Below are positions 17,410-27,006 of a stretch of 32,033 nt of DNA, piece by piece; position 1 is the first letter of the stretch; every line of letters begins with the position of its first letter. Below the pieces are notes generated by a model, which was given only the letters and a program-made list of their open reading frames with translations, did no database searches and had not been told where the DNA came from. The stretch is from Coemansia sp. RSA 1804. Taxonomy: Eukaryota > Kickxellomycota > Kickxellomycetes > Kickxellales > Kickxellaceae. Both the position numbers and the translations under genes were made by a program. Where the stretch lies: NCBI GenBank assembly GCA_027578815.1, contig JANBTH010000133.1, positions 1 through 32,033 of the forward strand, written 5' to 3'.

Positions 17410-19767
17410 TCAGTCCTTGGATTTGTACAGCACTGCGCTAAAGGCCAAAGTTACCGGAATTATAGCCCATCCGTCGGGGTGGTTTAGTGGGATGTTGGAA
17501 TTGTCAGGCCCAAAAACATCCACAAGCATTTCATCAATTTGTCCAGTGTTTGCGTTTGGCCCAACACAGAGAGCAATGTGTGGAACAACATATGTTGATA
17601 TGAACTCTGTTGTAGCCTCGGTTTCTGGATTATTGCTTGGTCTTATATGTGTAACAGCGGACGGAACCTTAACTTGCTTTCCAACTGTCATTGTCTTTAC
17701 CCGCAATGCCATGAGCTCGCTATTGCATACAATGTAATCTGCTTCACACTCTGCTTTGATGGTGTTTCTAGACGAGTTGTCCAATAGTCTGGCATACTCA
17801 TTATAGATATCGCTGTTCCCAGGCTTCTCTATTGTCCTTAGGGAGGCGAGTTTAATGTTGCTAGCATTGAAGAGCTGGCCTCTCTTTTTCAACTCCTGGC
17901 ATACTTTCCAGCTAGCGTTGCTATTTCGCTTTAGCTGCTGCTCCAGCCATTTTGTGCAGTTGACAGTTCTTGGCGACAACCCGATATAGCTAGGCAGCTT
18001 TGCTACTGCCAGCTGTTTTCTAATTGTCGTCTGTACCTTAGAATCAAATGCAAGTGCCTCTTCTATTGCCGTATCAATCTCTTTTTCTGAAGGCCGCTTA
18101 AGTTCATCTGGAAACACCTCACAAAGTCTGTTAACGACTGTTCTAATATTTGCTGATGATTCAGCCAGCGGATCAAGCTCAATCACATCATCAAAAGCGG
18201 CCTCGCTTTCAGACTCTTGGTCAATAGATGTGAATGCAGCCATAATCCCACGCATGGTAGTATGGGCTTTATGCTTGTGTCTCGAGGCGGTTGAAGAGTC
18301 TTCATCCAAATCCACTACGCGCGCAAGGGTTGTCTTCAGAATATCGTCATGCGAAGCATTATCGTGATCCCAATATAAAGCAATAACCCGACATCCAGGC
18401 AACTCTTCAACAGTGTTATCTCTGAGTTTCTTGCGTATACCAGGAGTATGGTTGTTTCCATCGGCTATTATAAACTGATGGTTGTCGAATTCATTTAGAA
18501 TTGCTCTGCAAAAAGAGCTGGGCATGTTTTTTGCTTTGATATTGTCGTATTCAACGTGTCCAAATCCAAATAGTTTGGACAGTGCCCGGGAAACGGTAGT
18601 CTTTCCACACCCACACGTTGCAACAGGCATTATCAGGATCCTTTTGCTGCCTGCTGCCTTGTCAAACATCTTCGTCTCATTTCCGCCATTGGCTTCATAA
18701 TAAGCAAGAAAACGCTTGCGTGCACCGATAACTCCCTTCTGGCTATTATATTCTGCAAAGTCCTCTGGATTCGTTTTGAGCTGCTCCTTGACCCAGATGG
18801 CATAAACCCTTGTCAATGGAAAAGTAAATTTGTACGGTATGCCAGAAAGAATACGGTTTGTAATTTGTTGCCACTCACAGAACAACAGATAAGGTTCATC
18901 GTACTTGATTTTGAACATGAACGGCCGACTGTCCGCGACGGTCTTGCAACGCACAACAAAACCCTCAATGGCACGGCCATCCAAAGCCTGATCCTTGCGC
19001 ACTTTGTCGGTGAATTCCTTACTTTCCTCGACTGTAGAGAAGGTAAAATACTGTGTTGCAATAAACCCAAACTCCTCGGCCACCTTTGTAACGTCGGAGC
19101 TTGGCCACGTATTAAGTTCAACTGTGTTGCGGTTAATTCCGTGAAGATACAGACCACGTATGCGTTCCGGATACTCCATGATGTGCTCCTCAAACTCGTC
19201 ATCGCAGAGCTCAAAGGCAGCTGTTGCATTGTTTTCGTGCAAAAACGCGGCGAAATCATCCGTGGTCTTGTTTATCAAGGATAAATGGTGGCGCATCCAC
19301 TTCATTCCAACCTGCGAATGGGACAGATTCGCGGCATGCTTGCTCGTCACTAGCAGCTTTTTGCCTTCATCCAAGGCTGCCGCAAGAATCAAACATCCAT
19401 CCTCCTTTACAGTCACTTCGTAAGGCCCACATGTGTCGCTGGTAATAGCCTGCCAAGTGGTTCTAGCGACCTCACCAACGTTGAAAAACTTGTCGTAGCC
19501 GCGAGAAACAATTGCCTCTTCGCCGCTATCGCCCGATGTAAAAAGCCCGCGCGCAAGAGTCGGAAGCATTGAAGGGCTGTTTTTGTAAAGCTGATCGGCG
19601 GTTTTCCAGCTTACCAGGCTATGGGCGTCATAAACGTAGTTTGTCTGACGGAGCATCTTTTTCATGGACGATTTTCCGGTGCCAAACGCTCTCATTTCAG
19701 CTATCATCCTGCGATTCTGGAGCTTCTCCTTGACAGTCGCTGGACCAGATAAAGTTGACTTCCCCAT
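17410..19767 (-). CDS. TRL1: Fungal tRNA ligase (ligase, polynucleotide kinase and cyclic phosphodiesterase domains)
   Basis: This 785-residue single-exon protein joins tRNA halves after intron removal and, in yeast, also ligates HAC1 mRNA in the unfolded protein response. The start ATG at 19765-19767 is preceded by an in-frame TAA. The ligase domain (about 1-370) has the adenylated lysine motif VTVKEDGCL (K121), FELCDDEFEEHI (185-196), EGFVVR (268-273) and FKIKYDEPYL (285-294). The kinase domain has the P-loop PVATCGCGKTT (381-391) and IIADGNNHTP (433-442). The C-terminal third has the fold pattern of the 2H cyclic phosphodiesterase domain, but the two HxT motifs are not canonical: the first site reads SNIKL (636-640) and the second PHIAL (729-733). 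The opening of the 2',3'-cyclic phosphate may therefore be impaired or done by another enzyme. The family call is firm; the point about activity is an inference. Confidence 0.93.
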   Translation of the reverse strand: MGKSTLSGPATVKEKLQNRRMIAEMRAFGTGKSSMKKMLRQTNYVYDAHSLVSWKTADQLYKNSPSMLPTLARGLFTSGDSGEEAIVSRGYDKFFNVGEVARTTWQAITSDTCGPYEVTVKEDGCLILAAALDEGKKLLVTSKHAANLSHSQVGMKWMRHHLSLINKTTDDFAAFLHENNATAAFELCDDEFEEHIMEYPERIRGLYLHGINRNTVELNTWPSSDVTKVAEEFGFIATQYFTFSTVEESKEFTDKVRKDQALDGRAIEGFVVRCKTVADSRPFMFKIKYDEPYLLFCEWQQITNRILSGIPYKFTFPLTRVYAIWVKEQLKTNPEDFAEYNSQKGVIGARKRFLAYYEANGGNETKMFDKAAGSKRILIMPVATCGCGKTTVSRALSKLFGFGHVEYDNIKAKNMPSSFCRAILNEFDNHQFIIADGNNHTPGIRKKLRDNTVEELPGCRVIALYWDHDNASHDDILKTTLARVVDLDEDSSTASRHKHKAHTTMRGIMAAFTSIDQESESEAAFDDVIELDPLAESSANIRTVVNRLCEVFPDELKRPSEKEIDTAIEEALAFDSKVQTTIRKQLAVAKLPSYIGLSPRTVNCTKWLEQQLKRNSNASWKVCQELKKRGQLFNASNIKLASLRTIEKPGNSDIYNEYARLLDNSSRNTIKAECEADYIVCNSELMALRVKTMTVGKQVKVPSAVTHIRPSNNPETEATTEFISTYVVPHIALCVGPNANTGQIDEMLVDVFGPDNSNIPLNHPDGWAIIPVTLAFSAVLYKSKD

Positions 19768-20326
19768 GGCTTAGCGTCTAAGATGTCTGATACTTGGTGT
19801 AAAAAAAGATATATTGTGATAGTGAAAAATGTGTCAACAAATATGTTGTAATAGAAAGAAGAGAAGAATAAGTGGGCAATATGTTTCAGTAGTTCTCTCA
19901 TATACCCACATAGAACAGATTTATTAAGACTTCAAACTGTAACAAGCTTTATATAAAGTTTGGTATTCCGTCTTTTTAGAACCGTGCTCTGTGACTTTGT
20001 TATCCATCATTTAAGTGGAAATTAATGATCGAGGCATTGTATAAAGTACACGATATATACTTACATATTGACCGCCAAAACCGCCTAGCGCCTACATCAG
20101 ACTGCGGCCACCGAAATTCAAGCTGAAGTATATCGTTATTTAATTGCTTCCATGCCACTGCGGCCAGGTCCGTATTGCTGCATATCCAGCAGTGCTGATG
20201 CAGACTAATAATAAAAGACAAAAAATTCCTATTCTAATAAAAATGTAAAAGGAAAACAAGAATACAGTAGATCCAGAAGTAGTGTCTTTTGCTGTCATTC
20301 TGAAGTAGCAACCACAGCGAAAATGA
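19768..20326. other. Intergenic region with a possible small spliced gene on the minus strand
   Basis: The region separates the tRNA ligase start from the thiamine kinase stop. Two GC-richer blocks (about 20070-20125 and 20145-20205) stand out from an AT-rich background. On the minus strand a 52-codon frame (MTAKDTTSGST..., with a hydrophobic stretch) begins near 20297. Splicing a GTATTC...TTATTATTAG segment out of it would instead give SASALLDMQQYGPGRSGM. A further block can be read as LNFGGRSLM, or as GGFGGQY just before a strong donor (GTAAGTATATAT, near 20069). No complete model holds together, so no gene is called. Confidence 0.3.
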
Positions 20327-21127
20327 CTAGCCGGATGGATTGAACTCACAGGTCCATGCAACCGGCAGCGTCGTTTCAATGTATATCTCTGGGTCATCAA
20401 TTATATTTGACGTGCTCATCAGCCCCTCAAACGACGAAGAGTGGTTAGTGAGGTTCCACCGCAGCCCCCTGGTGGTAAGCATGGTCTGTCCAGCAAGCGG
20501 CAGGATCCCGCACTTTGGTCCATCAACCTGCTTATTCACAAGGATCCTGTTTTTGCCGCTTGGAATCACAAACGTCAGGTTGGACTCTGAAATAACATAC
20601 ATTTGTCGCTTCAGATGGTTGTTGAACAGAACCTTTAGCGTGTGCATCACATGGTCCAGACGTCCACCAAGCCCTCCAAAAACAATGACCACGCAGTCAT
20701 TTGGATCCTTGCCATGGCGCATTTCGCTGTCAAGGTACATAAAGCCCTTCATAAAGTCGGTCGATTCTTGGTCGTCATAAAAGTGAATCCGAGAGCCCTT
20801 CTTCTCGTAGAAAGCGCGCGTGGTCTCCTGAATCGAGTCCAAGTCGCCAACAATAACATCGGGCACAAACTTGTCCAAGGCGCCTTGATCCTTGCAGAAA
20901 TCGTACAGTCTGTTGCCTCCGCCATCCACACACACTCGGTAGTTGGAACGACTCCAAACGCTTTCAAAAACCTTGCATCCACTGTCGGGTATTGGTTCAT
21001 TCAGTATAAAAAGTGCAACCTCCTTGTTCTGGGGCCAGGAGGCGATACTCGCACTGTCAGCGTCCGGATATATTATATAGCTGCCTAGCAGCGTTTGGCG
21101 CTGGTCCAATGATGCCTCGTCCGCCAT
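20327..21127 (-). CDS. THI80: Thiamine pyrophosphokinase
   Basis: The longer open frame begins at a TTG; the first ATG (21125-21127, MADEASLDQRQ) gives 266 residues, the usual size of fungal enzymes. The protein transfers pyrophosphate from ATP to thiamine, making thiamine diphosphate, the cofactor of pyruvate and 2-oxoacid enzymes. Family markers are CVDGGGNRLYDF, DVIVGDLDSI (metal/ATP-binding aspartates), YDDQESTDFMK, VVIVFGGLGGRLDH, and in the thiamine-binding C-terminal domain GLRWNLTNHSSSFEGLMSTSN in pieces. It acts in the cytosol as a dimer. No riboswitch-like element or thiamine-biosynthesis neighbour is seen. The symbol follows the budding-yeast gene. Confidence 0.93.
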   Translation of the reverse strand: MADEASLDQRQTLLGSYIIYPDADSASIASWPQNKEVALFILNEPIPDSGCKVFESVWSRSNYRVCVDGGGNRLYDFCKDQGALDKFVPDVIVGDLDSIQETTRAFYEKKGSRIHFYDDQESTDFMKGFMYLDSEMRHGKDPNDCVVIVFGGLGGRLDHVMHTLKVLFNNHLKRQMYVISESNLTFVIPSGKNRILVNKQVDGPKCGILPLAGQTMLTTRGLRWNLTNHSSSFEGLMSTSNIIDDPEIYIETTLPVAWTCEFNPSG

Positions 21128-21445
21128 CACTGCGTGCACTTCTTTATGAATATTATATGACAAGAGAAATATACAAGTCAGGCTCAATCAACAGAATTCC
21201 AAAGAAATGTTCCTTGTTAAATTAGTCGTAAATAAGTTAAATAAAATAGGAATTCAAGAAAGAAAAAGTAACGGTAAAAGATGCTGCGGGGGCATCTAAA
21301 ATCACCAGAAACTCTTATTTTTTGACCTTCATCATTCCGTAATATTCTATTCTTATTTGCACAATGGCGTCATTCGCCTCAGCCACACTACATAGATTAT
21401 CAACGTATAAAACAAACAAGCAGAACAAGGTCTACAAATAACGCA

Positions 21446-24400
21446 CTACCATTCCTCTGCCAAGGACATGCGCCGTATCTCCTGGTTGATTGCTGTCACC
21501 CACTGCTCCATCTCAGCATTGGACCGGGCCTTGTAAACACCAACACGCCGACGCATGCTCGAAACCATTGCTACGGCATTCATCCGCTTGGAGCCATCGT
21601 TCTTTTCATCGACATTCAGATGGATCTTGTCACCGACTCTGTACGCGCCAGGCTTGCCCGATCCCAATCCTCGAACTGACGCGTTGCTGGACGCGTTTGA
21701 CACAGACGACATGTATCCATCAGCAGATCCTCTGAATCCCTCGTTTGACGTGCGGACGGTGTCTCCAGAACCTTTGCGCTGGTGGTCGCTGAATCGCTCG
21801 CCAGTGGCGCTTGGCATAGGAACTTCAAATCGGCTTGATGCCTCAGAAGGCGGGCTTAGTTTAATTGATGGCTTGCTGTTGGCCACATCCAGATCTGGAG
21901 TATTTCCTGCTCTTGCAGACCATTCGCTGTCTGTCACCTCGGCAGAGTTGGCAGGAAGTTCATTTGGTGCCCTCTTTGCCTCTGGGTTGTTGTCCATGCG
22001 CAAGATGGACGGCACAAATGTCGGACGCCACACAGTAAACACGCAGTCATTAATCAGCTCATGCGAAATGACTCCGTCAGCGTAGATGCGGTCGGCGAGA
22101 CGCAAGCCGCTGTAGTTTCCAATGTCTGTCATCACCCACGGCTCGTATACAATGTCATTAGCATTTAGATCGTCGGTGAACCGGCTCACCACATAGCAGC
22201 GCCGCAGGGACAACGAGCGCGATCGTGAAAAAAGAAGTCCAGTGGCATGGCTGCCTGAGCTGCTGCCAGAATTCCCACTTACCAAACCGGCGCCACTTGC
22301 ACTGGTTGCAGATTCGCCATTGGTATCGCTGCCAAACAGCCTTGACATCAGTGCATCGCGAAGAACCATCTGCTCAGCAACCACCGACTGATTCGATGCT
22401 TGAGAGACCAGTGGAAACTTGTACTCAATCAGCCGGCCCTGCGACAAGATGCAAAACACCTTGCGCATTCCTTGGTGCCGGTGCCGTTTGCGATACAAGA
22501 TACCTGACATAATTATGTTGCGACACCCAAGAAACAAGCAGGCATGCCAGACTGCACGATCGGCCCACGACTGCTCGTCGCTCCCATCAGACATGTCGCT
22601 TGGACGATAGCGCCGACCTTGAAGAGAGTAGTTGAGCACGCATACCTGACTACGGACCGAAAGATCCAAAAGCACACGGTTTGTCCAGTAGAACCGAAGT
22701 CCGTTAAGCCGATGGACCCATTCATGCATACACCGTTCGTCGGGAGCCCAGAGAACAATGGTAGCTTCGCTCCTTGTAACCATTTTGAACTTGCATGCCG
22801 CTTGCTTGTTCTTCTTCGAATGCAAGAACTCGCGAACCTTGCCTCTTTTTTTGTGGCTCATCGATGTGCTGCTACTGCCACTCTTTGGCCGATTAGCAGT
22901 AGAAGATGTCTGAGAGTCGGCATCCAACAGCAATTGTGCATCGTTAAGCCGTTCATTGGCAGTCAGCTCATCATCCGGATCCGACACAAGCGGAACTATC
23001 TGCTCAACCTCGGTGATATTCAGCATGTACTTGGCGAGGCTCATCTGTTTTGAGCAGATCTTTGGATCGGGATGAAAATGACGAACTGTCTGCAGATCTA
23101 ATTCTCTGCTACACTGTGTGTAGTCACTGCGACCAGTTCCAGAACATACTGGTGGCGAAGAGCACGCGCTTTCACACGCCTGCATATGCCGGGCTGCGTG
23201 TGGTGCGTGTATGAAAAACAGAAAGCTATCATGAGATGCCAGAAGCGCGGGCCGATATGTGGTGAGCTCCGTTCGGTGCTTTTTCTCGCGCTTCAGCATT
23301 AGAAACCCTTCGACGGCCAGCGGTTCATAAACACGCGTTTCGTCGACAACCACAGAATCGGGATAATGCTCAAGGACCCGCATCTCCAGTCTGTGCGTCC
23401 CTTCAGAAAGCTGTGGCCCAATTACCTTGTCATTGACCTTGCTGATGCGCAAATTCCCTTGCTTGTCAAACGAGCCACATGGCAATATCCAGTCAAGCCT
23501 GTCGTACCGTCGCCACGCCATCCCAATCGTCATCATCCCTTTGCGCTCGGCATCCAGCCACTCCAGCATCTGGGGTCTAATGACGTTGTCGTCCAAAAGC
23601 GCATTAACAACGTCACGCCGAACATGCCAGACCGTGGTTGTCTCGCAGCGCCATTGCCGCTCAAGTAGACTGTCCTCGGCAGATCCAAGAAGAATGTTGC
23701 TTGGAATCTCTATATTGTGCCGACCCAACTTGACCTGCACCTTTATTCCGATCTCGGGCACGTTCACAAGAACAGAGGTTGGAGGCGGCTGAGCTATGGG
23801 CGGGATGCTGCTGAATATGCATTGGGGATTCATGACTCGGGATACCATCAGTACCTGGCCAATTTCCCGGTACCAGTCACAAGCAACCTGGGAGCTTGGG
23901 AACTTTATAATTACCACCCTCACATCATCCCTTCCAACCTCGGTGTCCTCAGAGATGATCCCGTCGGTCTTTGACTTGATCTTCTGGTCCTTGGTCAACG
24001 TTGATATGCTATCGCGTCGAGTGTAGTATGTAATGGCAATTGAAAAGTCAAGCGTCGAATACAAGGAAACACGTGGTGCAATGACGTTGTAAGGAGGAAA
24101 CAGGACTTGAACTGTGGGTCTCGTCTTTGAGGAAAGATAGAGCATGATCCCTCGTTTTGTCAACGCCGCCCACATCTCTGACCATTCCTGCGCTGTCTGT
24201 CGGAACCGCTGACTAGTTGCCTCGTTGTATTTTTCCGAGAATGCCGCGTAGGACGCTGTTTCCCGACGCACAACCGCCCGTGTGGAAAGGATTGCTGTTG
24301 TTTCTGATAGCTGGGCATGGCGATGGTAATAGCCCTTCACTTTTGCTAACATGTCCCTTTTGGACCTCCACATTCTCGAGGACACAGAAGTACCGCCATA

Positions 24401-25801
24401 TACGTTACGATTCGCTGCCAGCATCTGATGGAGATACATATCGGTCTGTGGAGTCGACATACCTACAGATGTGGTTGGCATTGTTGCTGCCTGCGCATCT
24501 GTAACAGTGACTGGAAACTTTGTTGCTCTGCCATCTTCGTGCTTCTCTGTGTTTGATTGCCATGTCACAGAACGGCTTCTCGTTTTTACCGCAACGCGCT
24601 TAAGAAGAGGCAGCTTTGGTATCTCGGCATTCGATTCAATCGACGCACGAGGTACAACTGCCTTGTGTACGGGGCTCCACGGAAGATCGCGAACAGTTGG
24701 CAGATGCGACAGGCTGGTGGCCCGTTCTCGACCTGGTCGCACGTTACGCATTCCTGGATTCTGGTTGTCCCCGGCCACTGAATCCTCGGGTATAGTGCCT
24801 GGAATGCTTTGATCTTCGCCATTTGCACTGACAGCTTCGTCCTGGTTCTGCGAGTCCTTTTCCAGTTGTTTTTCTGCCTCCCTTCTTTTGCTGTTTCGGC
24901 GAAAAATCCCTTTTATCGTGTCTAAGCCGCTCTTTCGTCTCGCATGACGAGGACTGTGCTCATTCAGATTTTGGCCAACAGTGGGCGATAGAGAGGGCAT
25001 GGCAGCGTCTGGCTGGGCCGATGGACTGGGGTGTGTCTGATCAAGTATTGGCGAGTCTAGCACGGGCATCGGTATTGAATTGCAAGCGGGTGTTGTATCT
25101 AAGCTGTCTCTATTCTGGCTGTGTGAGGAAGGCAGACGATCGCCTGGGCTCGCAGCAACGCTTCTGTTATGTGACATGGAATTAGTACTTGAATGCACTG
25201 GTGTTTTCTCTGTCGCCGCCACTGGTGCAGATGTAGGTTCAGCAGATGCCTTTCCAAATGGCACCGACCACTCTGAATCATTTTCTTCTGGATACTGCAT
25301 ATCATCCGAGTCTTCTGAAGACAAGTAATCTGTCAGTGATAGCGACGACAAAGTGCTTACGGAGCGGCGTGGCTCTATTTTCGTCTTCTTCTTGCCTATT
25401 TTGGAGAATATATCGCTCTTGCTGTCTTTTGTCTTTTCCGACGCAGACGATCTACGGATCTTTTTGCCGACCTCTGTCGTATCCTCTAGTTTTCCGGCGG
25501 TTCTAGTCCACCAGTGTTGGTGTTTTTGCATCCAGTCTGTGTCTGTCGGCCCAATAAATACACGCACGGCCTTTCCAGAGCTTAATGAGTTGTTGTGATC
25601 GATATGGCTATTGCTTGGCTGTCGGAACACGTTGCCGGGTGTTAATTCCTCCTTGAGGCAGGTTGGCGCAAATGGGTGCTTGTGGACAACAGCGCCTACA
25701 GTCACCATGTCTGTGTGATCTGCTGGGGCATCAACCGCCTCCACTGTAGTGTCCGGCGGCTCACTTCTTTTGCACCCAAGTCCGTCCTGAGCAGCCTCCA
25801 T
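21446..25801 (-). CDS. Large PH-domain protein, Spo71/Mug56-like sporulation family
   Basis: This is a 1451-residue single-exon protein. An N-terminal conserved patch (AVRVFIGPTDTDWMQKHQHW, 78-97) matches the Spo7_2_N-type start of this family. Residues about 110-460 are disordered and Ser/Pro-rich with a basic segment (RRKSGLDTIKGIFRRNSKRR, 288-307). A first PH-like module lies at about 535-655 (EWSEMWAALTKRGIMLYL ... VACDWYREIGQVL). A second, split one spans about 828-1065 (YEPLAVEGFLMLKREKKHR ... SFLFFIHAP, closing with CMHEWVHRLNGL). A third, also split, covers about 1115-1445 (IIMSGILYRKRHRHQGMRKV ... EQWVTAINQEIRRM). In yeast, Spo71 recruits Vps13 to the prospore membrane for spore-wall formation. 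Here a role in lipid-membrane recruitment during sporulation or a related process is an inference. The start ATG is at 25799-25801. Confidence 0.8.
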   Translation of the reverse strand: MEAAQDGLGCKRSEPPDTTVEAVDAPADHTDMVTVGAVVHKHPFAPTCLKEELTPGNVFRQPSNSHIDHNNSLSSGKAVRVFIGPTDTDWMQKHQHWWTRTAGKLEDTTEVGKKIRRSSASEKTKDSKSDIFSKIGKKKTKIEPRRSVSTLSSLSLTDYLSSEDSDDMQYPEENDSEWSVPFGKASAEPTSAPVAATEKTPVHSSTNSMSHNRSVAASPGDRLPSSHSQNRDSLDTTPACNSIPMPVLDSPILDQTHPSPSAQPDAAMPSLSPTVGQNLNEHSPRHARRKSGLDTIKGIFRRNSKRREAEKQLEKDSQNQDEAVSANGEDQSIPGTIPEDSVAGDNQNPGMRNVRPGRERATSLSHLPTVRDLPWSPVHKAVVPRASIESNAEIPKLPLLKRVAVKTRSRSVTWQSNTEKHEDGRATKFPVTVTDAQAATMPTTSVGMSTPQTDMYLHQMLAANRNVYGGTSVSSRMWRSKRDMLAKVKGYYHRHAQLSETTAILSTRAVVRRETASYAAFSEKYNEATSQRFRQTAQEWSEMWAALTKRGIMLYLSSKTRPTVQVLFPPYNVIAPRVSLYSTLDFSIAITYYTRRDSISTLTKDQKIKSKTDGIISEDTEVGRDDVRVVIIKFPSSQVACDWYREIGQVLMVSRVMNPQCIFSSIPPIAQPPPTSVLVNVPEIGIKVQVKLGRHNIEIPSNILLGSAEDSLLERQWRCETTTVWHVRRDVVNALLDDNVIRPQMLEWLDAERKGMMTIGMAWRRYDRLDWILPCGSFDKQGNLRISKVNDKVIGPQLSEGTHRLEMRVLEHYPDSVVVDETRVYEPLAVEGFLMLKREKKHRTELTTYRPALLASHDSFLFFIHAPHAARHMQACESACSSPPVCSGTGRSDYTQCSRELDLQTVRHFHPDPKICSKQMSLAKYMLNITEVEQIVPLVSDPDDELTANERLNDAQLLLDADSQTSSTANRPKSGSSSTSMSHKKRGKVREFLHSKKNKQAACKFKMVTRSEATIVLWAPDERCMHEWVHRLNGLRFYWTNRVLLDLSVRSQVCVLNYSLQGRRYRPSDMSDGSDEQSWADRAVWHACLFLGCRNIIMSGILYRKRHRHQGMRKVFCILSQGRLIEYKFPLVSQASNQSVVAEQMVLRDALMSRLFGSDTNGESATSASGAGLVSGNSGSSSGSHATGLLFSRSRSLSLRRCYVVSRFTDDLNANDIVYEPWVMTDIGNYSGLRLADRIYADGVISHELINDCVFTVWRPTFVPSILRMDNNPEAKRAPNELPANSAEVTDSEWSARAGNTPDLDVANSKPSIKLSPPSEASSRFEVPMPSATGERFSDHQRKGSGDTVRTSNEGFRGSADGYMSSVSNASSNASVRGLGSGKPGAYRVGDKIHLNVDEKNDGSKRMNAVAMVSSMRRRVGVYKARSNAEMEQWVTAINQEIRRMSLAEEW

Positions 25802-27006
25802 TTTGCCGCCAAATTAAGAATAAGTTATAAAGATTAGGTAAGAAAAGTACAAAAAAAAGGAAAGGTAAGTGCTGGAAATAGAAATTCAGCAGCCCAGCTT
25901 ACCAAAAAGTGTGTGCAAAAAAAAAGAATATACAAAGAATGAAAATGAATGTCCGGTTAAGGATATACGGCTGCATATGAGGCAAAGAGGGGGGATTCGT
26001 ACAACTACAACGGCATTCGGAAACAAGGTCAGAGTAAATGACAAATTGCGAAAATGCACATGTATGGAAAATGTAAAGGATACAGGATAGACAGGAAGGA
26101 AATAAAATAAAATAAACCAATATCCGAAGAAAGAAGAATAGGAAAACCGCTTTGTAATCTCGCAACATTATCTATTATTTATGCCAAAGTTTTTTCTTCG
26201 TCATCACACCTTTTTTAATCTTTTCTACAGATACTTTTTATGCATTTTCAGCGGGGATATGTTTGTAATATTTCAGATGCCGGAACCGAGCTAGTAACGC
26301 AGCTTGCGTAATATTGGCTAATAATGTTTTTTGCGAAATGGTTTGTGATTAAGCTTTTTTGCGCCAGCGAATATAGCAGATCCGTGTTGGATGGATGGTT
26401 CATTTGCAATGTGATGAAGGCTGCGACTTTTGACATGTAGGTTGCAACGCAAAGACGGTAATCCACATATGGAAAATTGCAAAATCTAATCCCTGTTATC
26501 TTATCTCAATGGTGACTTTAAGCGTGATTAAAGGGGCAAGAGACACAATGTATTACAAATTGAAGACGGTAATACAATCGTCATCAAAGCATGAAATGAC
26601 GACTTGGTCTCGTAGCCAGAGATTTATAAACGGAAAACAATCCGTCGGTTGCTCCGCACACTCACATGCTTATTATTGTGCACAGGCGTAGCAAAATGAA
26701 GCGGTTTATCGCAAATCTGACGGATCATGAAAAATATATTATATATTGTATATATTACATGTATTCTCAGAAAAACGTTGCTATTAGTAATACAAACATA
26801 TCATTATTATTAATGCGTTTGGCATGTAATTACAAGGGATACGGCGTAACATTTGTCTCCAATGTAGCAGTATAAATACTCTGCCTTTTTCCACTTCCTT
26901 GGCCACTTGTCTTGGTTCGAACAACAAGCAAACAAGCAAACAAGCAAACAAACATTCTTCCTACAAAAACTAGCCAACAACAGCACTGCAAACCATCAAC
27001 GCAACC
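25802..27006. promoter_or_regulatory. Divergent promoter region of the Spo71-like and old yellow enzyme genes
   Basis: There are 1.2 kb of AT-rich sequence with no supportable gene; the short frames are low-complexity or random. The right end holds the old yellow enzyme promoter and leader (see separate entries). The left 250 nt should hold the Spo71-like promoter. Confidence 0.45.
26871..26878 (+). promoter_or_regulatory. TATA box of the old yellow enzyme gene
   Basis: TATAAATA lies about 130 nt before the ATG and in front of an unusual C/A-rich leader (about 26913-27000) that holds CAAACAAG-type repeats. The spacing fits a TATA-driven, probably inducible gene. The ATG context (ACCATGG) is strong. 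Confidence 0.55.
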
